The notes under the pieces were generated by a model that was not told the origin of the DNA, did not search any database, and worked only from the letters and a program-made list of their open reading frames with translations. A stretch of 64,000 nucleotides of DNA, taken from NCBI RefSeq assembly GCF_021130785.1, contig NW_025778025.1, positions 60,987 to 124,986 of the forward strand, read 5' to 3'. Shown here one piece after another: positions 22,901 to 36,500 of this stretch. Numbering within the stretch: the first letter of the stretch is position 1; the number at the start of each line of letters is the position of its first letter. This DNA comes from Homalodisca vitripennis (taxonomy: Eukaryota > Arthropoda > Insecta > Hemiptera > Cicadellidae). Position numbers and translations under genes: made by a program.

Positions 22901-25900
22901 TTGCTGAGATAATTGATAGTCGTTCCATCGTGAGCCTCTTGGGCGTATTATGAAGGTATGTACCATATTCCTGCCTCTATCTAGCTGTTACCCACGGCTT
23001 CGCACGCAAATCTTAAGAACCGAAGTCCTTATATTACTTAGTAAATTTTTTTTTTTTACTATAATAAATTTTAGATTAAATTAGTTATATCTCCGATGCC
23101 ACGATTGAGCTTGCTTTGTTGTCTCGATCGAGAGAATATGTACACACGGAGTTTTGAGAACCATACTTCTGTCAAAAAAAACAACTAAGGTTGATTTTAT
23201 AACATTCTTTATATTTGTAGCCAACGTAAGATAGTAATTATGATATCTGCATTACTCTTCTGATCAAGCATGAGCATGGTTTATATTAAATAAATATTGC
23301 AGTTAAAGGTGAATTTTTACGTCAAATTTGAATTGTATTATCTAGATAGTAAAGTCTATGTTTAACAGTGATTGCAAAAACAGTTTAAACAAAATTTGTC
23401 GTTTCTCTTAAGCTTACTCTATGCTTTAAAACTATAAGTGTAATATATGTTTAAAGAACAGCTGATTAAAATTTGAACAGACCTTAAAAAATTTATGTTT
23501 GCTGCAATGCATTTCTTATGGGTATTTCTGTAACCAGTGGGGGGAATCCTGAATCGGGAAAGGGATGGGCATAGCTTATAAACCTTCTCCGTGGAAAAAT
23601 ACATATACGTACAAATTTTCATCATGATCGGTCCAATAGTTCACGATTCCATAAAGGACAAACATACAAACATTCATTTTTATATATATAGATTGTATTG
23701 ATCCATATTCTTGGTTTAAATCTTTTGTAAAACGTGTAGAAAATGTGTAATTTTTGTAATTCCCTATTACAAAATAAATATTTCTGAATTAATAATATAG
23801 AACAGTAATAATAAATGGTAAGTAAGAATAAATAAGTTCAAGTAACAGATAAACATATTGGGTCTCATACACTGCAATGAACATGAGTCTAGAAGTAATT
23901 TTATAACAGGAATTAATATTTTCAACATCACAAGCGAACTTTGAAATTATTTAAACTGTAATTCATTTGTTCAGATTTACAAATACAGACTTTTGTCTCA
24001 CAAATTTATTTTTTTAACTTACTTAAATCTTGCTATATGCTAAAGTTATTATGTGCGTACTTACTGTTCATGTTGAGCCCATTCTCGTACTGATAATACT
24101 TTGAACAGTAGTTGTCGGACCTGTAAAGTACATCATTTTCAAAATAGGGAAAAAATAACTACTGTATAAAGGGCTGATTTACATAGAGGCTTAAAGCACT
24201 ACAGCCTAGGAGTTAGTGGAATTCTAGGGGACAATCTTAAAAATAAAATATAGAACAACAAAATAAAGTGATAACATGTATTACAACAAGTAATTGTGGA
24301 GTATATGACTGAAAAGGCAAGATCTACTAGTATTATTGCAAAAATTAAAATAGACTCGTTCTGCTGTTTGATAAATTTCCTTCTGATGGCTACAGTGTCT
24401 CCTATACACTATGCAATCATCTTACACATCTATATACAAGACCGCCGCATGATTGGTATTGTAAAGTGACCATACAATGGGCTGTGCAATGGCCTAAGCA
24501 ATCGCAGATAGATTTCCCAAACAAATATTTTTCACACATAATTTCAGTTTTATTTCACATTTTGCAATATTTAGTGTAGTATTGAATGTGCTAATGTTGT
24601 TTTAGGAACAGTTGGTTGTAGCTGGCCTATATATTAGTATATGTGGCAAATGAACTTAAAAGAAGAAGATGTGAGGTGATGGGTTAGTTAAAAAGAAAAG
24701 AGGGTTTTGCAAATGAATTTAATGAACAGAGATGGATATGTCAACAGGCGCCGCTCATTATATGAATATGAATGAACCATGATGTTTTCATGATTATGTC
24801 TCTAACCTGGAAAATTATACTAAAACCAGGACAGCAATCACTATTCATGAAAGACTCTGTGTCACTTCTTAAAAAGTAATATTCATTTAAAACAGAGACA
24901 AGTGCTTGTGGTGATGGCACCCGCGTATGTGCAATGTCCAAACTTGGTCTCGCACTTCTGAAGCAGAGTCAAGGTTTTATGTTTTTGTTTACACTAAGAC
25001 ATTTTTCACTTACTTTCTTTAAATATAAATTAAGCACAAATTATAATACTAAGCACAGTATCAATAACATGGATAACACTGGCATTGTTAGCGTGAACAG
25101 AGTGGATAAACCACAAGACAATTGAGTGATCGTAGGTTGTTTGTTAACACGGTTTTCAATAACATGTCTCAACTTGAATCCCTCACTCCACGTATATGTC
25201 GAAATACCCTGGATTACTGGAGTGCTGAACTGGCGCAGTGCCGGATTAAAGAGGGTCTACTGTACTTGCAATAGTTTAAGAACTAAAAAAGATTTACTAT
25301 TAATTGGTTCTGCTTCTTCACTTTACCTCTACTAATTACCTCTAGTAATTTTAGTAAATACACACTATCACTCCAAGAGTCTGACTTAAGAGCACCTTCT
25401 GTATTTGATCAACTTACGTTACAAAAAAAAAGTACGAGTATATAAAGATTAACAATACTTACCTCATAAGGACTATGGTTTTCCAATGGCTTAGGGTTTT
25501 TGTACAACATCTTAAGGCACAGTTTCATTGCTTCCAAAACCCATCTGAAAATCAAGGTGTTGTTACACTCTAAACATACAGAGGCACAAGTTAGAAATAA
25601 GATTTGTTTTGACACCTTCAGACTTTCACACATAAAGACAAATACTGAATATAGCAAGACAACAGACATAAAATCAACAAGGATCAGAGAAACATCTTAC
25701 ATTTGGAAAAAGAGGTCAAAATGGTAAATAGTAAATTTTTTTTTAAGTTATTTTTTTTTGTAAATTATACTGTTATAACCAAATAATACCTAAATAACAC
25801 TGAACACTGAGATATCATAGTCAGCTAACAAGATAAAGAGACTGAATGTTATAATTTCTCGTTAGCTGATGTGATTTAAATTATATTATACACAACGTGA

Positions 25901-27537
25901 CAAGTGTATCAAGCTAAAAAAATTAATATTTAATATTTTTAACTCTTTTGAAAAAAAAATTAATATTTAATATTTTTAACTCTTTTGAAAACCCCCCTCC
26001 CATTGATAATCACAATAGCTAGCATGGCTAATGATTTCTTTCTTATAAAGGTAAAATTCCTCCATCAATTTCACAAATTACTACGTCATAAACTTTTGCA
26101 TTGCAAATTGGCTGTGCTTCTGGACTATTTAGTACTCACCCAACCCTAATCTTGAGGATCCCCTTGAACTTGTCAGGGTTTGTGCCGATGAGACGGCCAC
26201 AGTACAACACCACCTCCTGCTGCAGTACTGCCTGTATCACGTCGTACGGCTGTATCCGGGAGTAGATCACTGAGCGTATCTCAGCTGGTGTTGGGGGCTT
26301 GTCGAACACTGTCTCCTCTCGTCCGATCACTCCAACAGTCAACTGTAATCCATAAAGTTCGATAGCTGTTTGTCTTTTACTATATATTTTGTGTGTTTTA
26401 TGTCACGATTACACTTGTATCTTCAAGGGTTGAAATATATAACTTTTACTGATATTTATTGTATATTACAATGCAATCTCTTAGTAAAAGTGTATCATAT
26501 TGAAAAATTAAACATCACACATGAACAACTGGTGATGAAAAATTATAGAATATTTAAAATATTTATGATAACAAAAATGTCTATTGTCTAATTGTTAGAT
26601 TGGTTTAGAAAAATACAGTTACATTCTCATAATTCAAACTTCATTAATTTCAAATTGCATGTAAACTCATATTTTCCTATCCTACCTGATCTTATTTATT
26701 TCTATGTTGTTTAACACTTTCCAAGTGGAGGCTGAGCAACCTCCGGGGTGCCATGCGTGCACAGTCACAACTCAAACTCTGGGCTAGACCCAGGCACACA
26801 GTTAGAATGAACTGTGATTGAATTAGAACAGATTTAGTTCCATAATTGACAACCAGTCATCTTGTTTCTTGAAATGTGCTGCTACCTCTTGATATTTTTC
26901 AGAACCATTTGAACAGGCTTTCATTGCTAAATAAATAATCGGGAGTGCCGATGGTCGAGTGGTTTAAGTCGTTGGATTTTGGACCTGAGTTAGAGATAGC
27001 GCAGGTTCAAATCCTGTCTGTGACCGTTGCACTTTTTATCAGTACCATCAACCTCGTACTGTATCGACTCTCCACCTTATTCTGTTTGATAAGATCCTCG
27101 CATAGGCCAGTGGCCCATGAGGACGGACTGAATAAGGCTTTAAAGGAGATCGGTCTCTCCTTTTCTAAAAAAAAAAAGAAAAGAAAATCTAAAATCAGCT
27201 TTAATCACGTGCCAGAACAGCTGGCTGCTTGTGGGCCGCATCTACCTCACCATCCACATATTCACATACCCTCTTATTCATTTTTCCTTATTTAAAATGG
27301 AAGAAGAAGACAGTAGTTTGAAATCATGAAAACAACAATGAAACTTTGCTTCTGAATTTGAATAATCAAAGATTGCCAGTTTGCTTGATGAAGATATTTT
27401 ATCTGATTCTACTGATCCAACATATCCTGAACTAGAGTGTTGTACCTCAATATTGGTATTATCAGCACAAGACAAAGCATACTATAGATAACGTTTACTT
27501 TATAATTTAGTTATTAAAATAAAAATTAAGTTTTGGG

Positions 27538-27590
<53 letters not shown>

Positions 27591-30500
27591 TATATATATT
27601 TAATATATTTATTAATATATTAATATATTTTGGGATTTTATCTAAAAATGTAATACATTTTATATTGTAGCCAGAATCATAAACAACTCAAAACAAAACA
27701 TTTTTTACTTTTATTAGTTCAAAATATGCCAAAATTCTAATTGTTTACATTTCTTTAATAATGAAATTAGTTTCTTTTAGTGAATTAATATACATATAAA
27801 TAAAACAAAAATGGTTTTCTTATTAAATGTTACCACCTTCCTTAGATATCAGAGAATCAAAATCAGTAGTCTTCCAGTAATGAAAGTTTTTTTTTTTTTT
27901 TTCAGAATAAAAATATGAAGTACACAAATTGACCTCAAAATAAATGCAAGTATAAAAGTGAATTCATAGAGTAAGTATTCTTTAGTGATACTGGTGTTTT
28001 GTTTTATTAACTGAGGTTTTGTACAGTAAAATAACAAAGGAATTAAGAATAATGGCCACTACTCTCTCAACAATAAAACCTTGGAAAACAAAGTCAAGCA
28101 TGATTAACTGCTCAAAAATTTCATTTTCCAGAATAAATCCAACCTTAATTTATTTGATATTTATTTCCTTCTTATACAAATGTATTTTAGTAACATTCCT
28201 TGAATTACAAATATAACAGAGCTCAGGGCTGGTGTAAATAATGAAAAGAATAAAATAATAATATGCAAAATTATAATGAAACTACTGTATTTTTTTCTCA
28301 ACCAATACAGAATATACAATATTTGGAAAAGTATAAAATTTGAAAAATATTACACTTATGCTGAATTGTGATTTTTTGTTTGTGCTTGTTTCTTCTGTGT
28401 TTCAGGTACACGTATGGTTTTTGATATATAACCTTTTTTGTCAATATTATTGTCTTTAGTGTGCTCATAGCAATGATTGAATTGCTTATCATTTTGACAT
28501 GCTAAACTAAATGTTGTAACATTTCACACCTGAAGAAAAGGGCAAATACCAGTTCTTAAAATGCCCTGTTATTGTTTTAAATCAATAATGATGAATTCTA
28601 AAGAAAGAAAATGTTTAACAAATCTGATGGAATATTCCATAAGTTATAGGAGCATAGACATTATATCTGCAGACCGATTACACTTTTTGATACTCTACAA
28701 ATCTATAATAATTTAACTTCATCTCATGAAAGATTGTGGAGTGGTGGCAAAACAGCTAGTGCTGGCCATGAACATTTTACATGTTAACTTAAAAATGCAC
28801 TTCATTTTATATGTAATTAGTGATAAGAACGTTAAATACTACTGTATATTTTCCACATTAGTATGGCTTTTAATTTTTTTTGTAGACAAACCACTGTAAT
28901 TCCAACTGTAACATTTTAAACCACTTAACAGTTAAAACCTTTATTGGTTTCATTCGAGAGATATGACAACAAAATGTGATTTGACAATGTAAGTTTCTAT
29001 AATTTAATTGATTTTAACATTTTCTTTAATATGATCAAAACAAATAATAAAAACAAATTTGAATATTTTAGAGGATTCTTGAATCAGTTATAGGCCATAA
29101 TTGGAATACCAATAAATGGGGTTTTCACATAAAATATTGTAAATCTCATGGGAGCTCCGCCAATATCTAATACAGAATAAAAAATTAATGTAAATTTAAT
29201 GACAACTGTAAAATAGACACTCTAGATATATAATTGCATATACCAATAAAATGTGTTAAAAATAACTAATAAAGCTAGATAGATTTGTTGTTAGTATAAT
29301 AATTTATTCTTAATGTTGTTGAACACATTATTAAGTATTTGTAACACCACACTATTACAACAATGAGTCATGTTTTAAAAAAAATTAGGGTTTTGGTACA
29401 AGGCATAACAATACAAGGTTAGTGGTTTCTAAGTATACTAAAATGTGAAATTGTTACTAATGGTATGAGTGACAATAATGATGTAATTAGAAGAAAGCTA
29501 ACACTCAGTAAAAATAAGAGATGTCCAAAATTACTTTTACTTGGTGTAAACAAAATAATACAAAAATTAAATTGGTTATTTAACCCTTTGCACGCCAACG
29601 TACCTATATTACGGCCGTCGGCTACTCAACTGAAAATCGCCAACGGCCGTAATATAGGTACGTTACGTTTTTCGCCTGTAATTTTCTTATAGTTCATCTG
29701 ATTGCCGTGAAATTTTGACTAATCGATAGTAGATTAGTTGCTTTGAAACCACAAAGTTGTTTATTCCTTTATGAACTGTTTGTTTGGTCGTATTTGAGCT
29801 TCGCAGCTGTTGGATTGTTTGGTTGAGAGTGAGGTTACGTTCGTGTTGCTGTGCGTTGTTTACGTTTGTATTTCTCTCATTACTTTTGTTGCTAGGGCAT
29901 TTTTTATTATGCCCCTTTTATTAGATTTATTGGTACTTTGGGATTATATCGACCACACTCGTACCTTATTGGTACTTTGGAATTATACCGACCACACCCA
30001 GACATGAATCGTTATTTGACATTTTGCTTCTACTGATTACTAGATTAGCGTAGAACAATATTTCGTCAGTATAAAACAGTAATTGTCTTATCGCAAACCA
30101 CTCCCCATCCTCAGACTGAGGTCAAAGTCGAGCGGTCTAGTAGATAACGTGATTGCTGAGTCTCGCCGCCCGTTCAGCTGGTGCGTCTCTTTGTTGTACT
30201 TCCGTGTTTTACCCCTACATTTCTCCAAACACCAAAATTCAACAAACACAAACATTACCAAACAAAAACTAAACTCTTTATTGAAAACAAAACACACAAA
30301 ACTTGTTTTTATTCTTGATCACACTCTGCTACCCAAAATGCGAGTGCCTCCGATCGAAGGTGCTGCCGAACCCGCGCTGATGTCAACGAAAGAAAAACAT
30401 CCCTCGAGATAGTACCTATCAGTAAAATATCAAATTCTAGAGGGGCTGATCAGAAATATAAATTGAATTTTAATGGAAAGGCAATTATGTACCGTGCAAA

Positions 30501-33500
30501 AAACTTAAATAATCATGCCACGCGGCCTGCCGTAATCGGGATTCTCGAGAAAGATAAGATAACAGCGACAACAATACCGATCACAATACCTGGAAATGCT
30601 TGTTGATTGATGGAATGTTAGTTCTGTTACTCAACTATATCGTTTTATAACGTTCTAAGCTTATTGAAAAAAGTTTAAGCGTTGGGAGCCGGAATCTGAC
30701 CCCATTAACAATAATTGATAATCGTTGTAAGTTTGTAATTTTGTAATTAAAGAGTTGTTTTTTCGTTGTATCATGTTTGTGTCTATAAATTTATATTTTT
30801 GTGTTCTTCATACTGCTTTGGTCAGTATAATCCCAAAGTACCGATTTATTTTAGTATAGTGCAAATATTGATTTGTGAATATAGTGTAACATTACATACA
30901 ACGTCCATGCAACTTACAAAAACTGTGCCCGTGTCACATTTATTGAAGAAAATCACAACTGGACTTCTATATAAAATAGGCTTTTGAAATTTTGTAATTA
31001 GGTTAAGGGGTAGATATAGTTGACTAGGATATAACAGGAAATCAGCAAAAATATTTTTTGAAACTACTTATTTGTGCTAAAAAAAACTTTTTTGAAAATT
31101 TTAATTTTTTTTTCTGAATTTTTTATTTTTTTAATAAGTTTAAATTACTTTTATGCAACTACAATTTACCAACTGAACAAAAGCTTTTCATAAGCAAAAT
31201 AATGGTAAAGAAATCATCAATATCTGTTCAAAAATTAAAAAGTTATGATACATTTTGTGAAAACTTGCAAAACTGCTGAAAATGCCCTTGGCGTTTCTGG
31301 GTAGTACTTTTGGAAAATAGGCTGGCGTGCAAAGGGTTAAGATATCTTCATTAACCCCCTTAACCTTTTATTAGCCTTTATACAAAATAGCGTCAACTCT
31401 CGATGTCCTTATAGTGTATTAATCAAAAACCGTTACCTTTGACAATTAAAAAATATTGATATAAACTGATCCCAACTGTTTTGCTAATAATTTTATTTTA
31501 CTGGAAAACAAAACATCTACTAATATGGGATATGTACTTGTACATCTGTAAGTGTTACCGACGCATGGCTTATTTGTTTATAAATAAAATTCTGCAAGAA
31601 CATAGTGGTTGTGCTGCAATGCAAAAGCACAAGTCATTGCATAAAAATAACTTGTGCTTTACTTCCTCATCATTTGTTGCCAAGTTAGTGTAAGGCTTGA
31701 GTTGGTTAAGCTTTTTGGAATCTGTTAAGCCCAAACTAAATGTTAAGGGGCTCCATTAAAAAAATGTATTTCAAACTATTTAGACACTTCTACTCTATAA
31801 ATCACTAAATTTATATATTTCCGATTTAAAAATTTTGATCATACAACACCCATTTCCTGCAGCACAAGAACCATGAGAGGGAGAGGAGAAGAGGAGAGAC
31901 GTCCGTTGGTGTAAGAAGATTGTATCACAAACAAAAAGTTTTCAAGAAGTTGTCACCCTGAAAAAGTTGAGATTTTTATAGGAGCTACTATATATACTAT
32001 ACATACAATGCAAATCAACGTTTTTTCAAATGAAGAGCACTACTACAGATTACAAAGCCTGATTACTAACCTCCTTGCCATTGACCAGCACTGTGGTGAT
32101 GAAGGGACTGATGCTGTCCACTGTGTGATGTAGGAGACTGCTACAGTATCGCACAGCCACCCAATAATGCAGACACCCTGCTGTATGGTACAGTGACTTA
32201 AGGTGCTCCTCCACTGTAACACAACACCAAGGTACAGGGCATGTTGAAAAGTTACGTATCATTTTGGTAAAAGACATATTTGTAAAACACTTAAAAACTG
32301 TATTTATTGACAAAAGTAAGGATGGATCGATACAAAACAAGATTGTGATCTTGCTTCTTGATGCTGAATTCAATACTGGTATTTGGCTGAGCGTTAGCAA
32401 AGCTGAGCACTAGCGAATATTTTGAAATTGGCCTTGTGGCCAACGAGAAAATCACAGAATTAAGTAGCGTGTTTCTGGTTCAATATAATCAACTTCAGCA
32501 ACATCTTTATTTACCAAACTGCCACCAGAATCCCCTGATTCATCACATCATAATGTTGTTAATATATTGAGTCCACAACTCGATTACCATCATTCTCAGG
32601 TACGTTACAAACTGATAAACACCTAACTCACAATATCTCATCCGGACAAATCTAAACGTGATATAAAGTACTTATTATTGAGACAAAACTGGAACTCATA
32701 ATTATAAATACTAATCCAAATTTCAATTGAACTTTGTACAAATTGTCAAAATTTCATTTAGCATTAAAAATAAAACCTCTCTCTCATTTACTTTAATTAG
32801 GAGAAACAGACAAACTTCTGCTTTATAACTGCCATCAGTAAACGAACAGTCCTGATCCTTGATCTAAGTTACTCTAGTAATAAAAGCTCCTCAAACAAGT
32901 TAGACAAACAAACCTAAAAGAGTATGTGCAAGAATATATTACTTCCACTATGTCCTACAAGAATTTTATAAATAGAAAAATGTGTCTCACTTAAAAAAAA
33001 ATTAGCTGCAAATAAAAGTACAAAAGTAAATACATCAGTAAAAAAATAAAAAAAGGTCAGATTTCCTTCACCTTACTAGAAAAACAAAACCCTTCCCTAA
33101 CTTAAACAAAGAATGCTTTAATGTATTAAAAACTGAAACAGTTAAGCAAATTACATCAATATTACTCTATGCAATGAAATTAAACAATTCACAGCATAAG
33201 TAATTATCAGTTTTTTAAAGACATGTATTTATGAACCACAAGTACAAACAAATATAACCTTTGGACATAGTTATTAGCACGAGAAAAATTATCTAAATCA
33301 ATTATTTTAGAACATTTAAGTAATTGACATACCTTAATAACTATAATAGGATATTTGAGATAATCTTATCTTAACATACCTGTTGCACCATTGAACTCAT
33401 ACTCTGGTCCTTCCCGTTTGAGCAGGACTCCATACAGCTGGCACTTGGCATGAAGTCCAGTGGCATTCCTGATGGCATCTAACACCTCATACAGGGGTTT

Positions 33501-36500
33501 GGTTTCGTAATTCTAGAAATTACAAAAGAAATGCTTCATGTTATACCAATTAATAAGGCTCATTCCTTATAAAGATTTTGGTGTATCATTACTAACCATA
33601 GTCTTAGTTATTGAATTTACTTTATTTAATCTTGAATCTTTTAAAGATTCAGAGCACAATATAGATATTAATGTATTTTAACACAGGTAAAAGGCTCTGG
33701 CCTTCCTGGATAGGGTATTACGGGAGACCATTTTTCAGTCATATTTGTAAATGAATGAAGAGGGTTGCCAAGTCTCTTCCTCATTGACAATCAAGAGGAA
33801 CAAGAAGTGAAACATAACATGTTTTGAAACAATAGCTGGAGACTGATCCAGATTTTCTGTCAGAGGCTGGTCATTACTGGTGATGAGTCAAGATGCTATG
33901 GTTATGACCCAGAAACAAAGCGACAGTCAAGTCAATGAAAGACATCATTACCTCAGCCAAACATAAATTTGTTATCAAACATTAAAGCCATGCTGATTTG
34001 CTTTTTTTATGCTAAAAGTGTAGTTTATTTGGAATTCGTTCCCTCACGTCAGACTGCCAATCAAACCTTATATTTGAAAATTTTAAGAAGTGTGCGACAG
34101 TGTTCGGCAAAAACAACACAAATTTTGGCATGCAGGAGTTGGTTCTTCCACCATGACAACGTATTTGCACATATAGCCTATAGACAATTTTGATGCCCCG
34201 TGCACCTTACTTGTCTGATATGGCCCAGTGTGATTTTTTATTAATTCCACACATAAAAAGGGGCACGAAAGGACAAGATTTGATACCATTGAAGAGGTAA
34301 AGAACAAAACGAGAGAGAAGCTGTCGGCCATTTCTAAAGATGATTACAAAAAATGTTTCAAACAGTGGAAGCACCGGTGTGACAAAAATGTACAAGGCGT
34401 GATTTTTTAGTAAGTGCTGTTTTGAAGTTCTCACGCTTACACACTGTCTACCTACTGTTAGCATACCACATAAGCAATCACTCAATCATTGAAGGAAGAG
34501 CTCTTCTTATTGGAATGCACTATTTTCTAATAATTGATGAAAGAAAATTCACAATTATCCAATAATTTTATTTCTATACACAAGGCCTTTCAACATCAAA
34601 GATTCCATCGTCAGGTGTGAAACAACAATTTGAATAATATAAATATTTAACACTTCAAATTAATTATCAGCTGAGTAAAGTACAAGATTTGTTTAATTTA
34701 AAGTAAAATAAAATAAATATTAATATATGTATAAAAGTTTGGGTCTTTTATATGTATTATAACTAATAAAAAATCTTTCATCAATTATTAGAAAATAATC
34801 ACTCACTCGTTTTTACATCTGTTAATGCATATTTAAATCCCCTGGTCAATTGAGAATCCCACTAAAATGTTAAGTACGTACTGTTATTTCTTTTCTGGGC
34901 GCTAAAGGCATATAAGCAGTTGAAATTCACCATCAGAATTGTGAAGTGTATGGACAAAACATTATGAGCAATGAAATGGCATTCAACTGGGTAAGAGCTT
35001 TAAAAGATGATTGAATGAATGTTCATGGTGAAAAACAGAGTGGGTTTCTCAATGATCACTAATGATAAAGTGAAAATGAAGACAATGCCTTCATTGTGAA
35101 AGGGGTTTCCTTAATTTTCAAGTACTGTAGTTCTCTCTATGATATTTTAATTTCAATCTTTAAACTGTTGAGAATCATGTTTTACTGTATGACAATGTTG
35201 GTCCACATGCAGCAAAATAAAGCCAACATCTCACCACAGATATTTACTAAGGCCAATTTTATAATCTCCCAAACAGCTCTAATTTAGCCCTTTGTTTTCT
35301 CATCAGAAGAGGCATCTTTAAGGTCAGTGCTAATGATACAATAGCGTCAAATAGATTGTATTACAGTTGCTGTTAAATTAGCTGGCAATCTTCTATGAGA
35401 AACAGTACACAAAAGATAGTTTTAAGATATGTACTTAATATTGATGGAAATTGTGTAGAACAGTAAATTAAAGTGTGGACAATAATATAAAAATAACATT
35501 GTAACAAAAATTTACTTGATTTTTTTAAAGTTATTTTCTAAATCACTCAGCTTAGCGATTCCTCAGCTCCTCATTGGAATGATTCATGACAAGTTGGTGC
35601 AACATCATAAATTCGTACATAGGGTATGTTTAACTTCATTTAAAAAAAGGATTTGTTAAGATGAACTTTTTTAACTGATTTTCTTTTAATGAGATAACCC
35701 CTTTGTATCAATTTAATGGAAACTTATAATGATACCACTCTTGGTGATGAAGTAATAAAGAATATTATCTATAAAAAGTATATAAGAATTAATTTCAAAG
35801 TATTTCCTATTTTATTACATTATTGCAGCTAAGCTCATTACATTTTGCTTAGTTTTCAATTCTTTCATCAAGAATACGTCCATTCTATTACAGTCAAGTG
35901 TTACAAATTCCTCCACATCACATAATGACTGGAATTCAGTTTCAGCCATTTTTTCTACATTTGGCCAGTTAAATTCAGTTTTAGGGTTGATGAAAAATGA
36001 TAATTACTTGCCGCAATTAGTAAGCCTCTCATGTCCCCAGCAAAAAATTAAAACAGGATTTAAAGAGTTTGAACCACATAAATATCATGCTAACTGTATT
36101 AACTAACTGACCAAAACTGACTGTGTGATGCTTATTGTTGATGTAATAAGCATTAACTTTCAAGCTGGCTATAGTCTAAGTTACACTACTGAGACTTGAA
36201 AGAACTTCAAGATCCTTCTGATGACTGTATCTAAATTAAACAGAAACATCTGCAAGTAACACAATGTCTATTGAGACAACAAGCTAACTGTACTTGCCGT
36301 GATGGTGTCCATCTCTTCTGTATAGACCGAAGCACGAGGAACGTCAGTTAAGCTCTGATAGCCAATATAGTCATGCTCCGTCTGGCGGAACTGGTTGAAA
36401 GTCATCTCTGAAGTGTCCACAGTGTTCATGAAGTCCAAATGTTCTGCAATCAAACAATTATGTTAATTTTATGGTTTTGTTTCTTACTTTTCTCATGACA

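Noticed and set aside
26942..27030. Functional leucine or serine tRNA gene
   Set aside because: The A and B boxes are good, but the acceptor ends do not pair and a body with A-rich tail follows, so a SINE fits better.
29810..30412. Three short ORFs inside the 1.75-kb TTAA element
   Set aside because: Unrelated to transposase, overlapping each other on both strands, with no motif; treated as chance.
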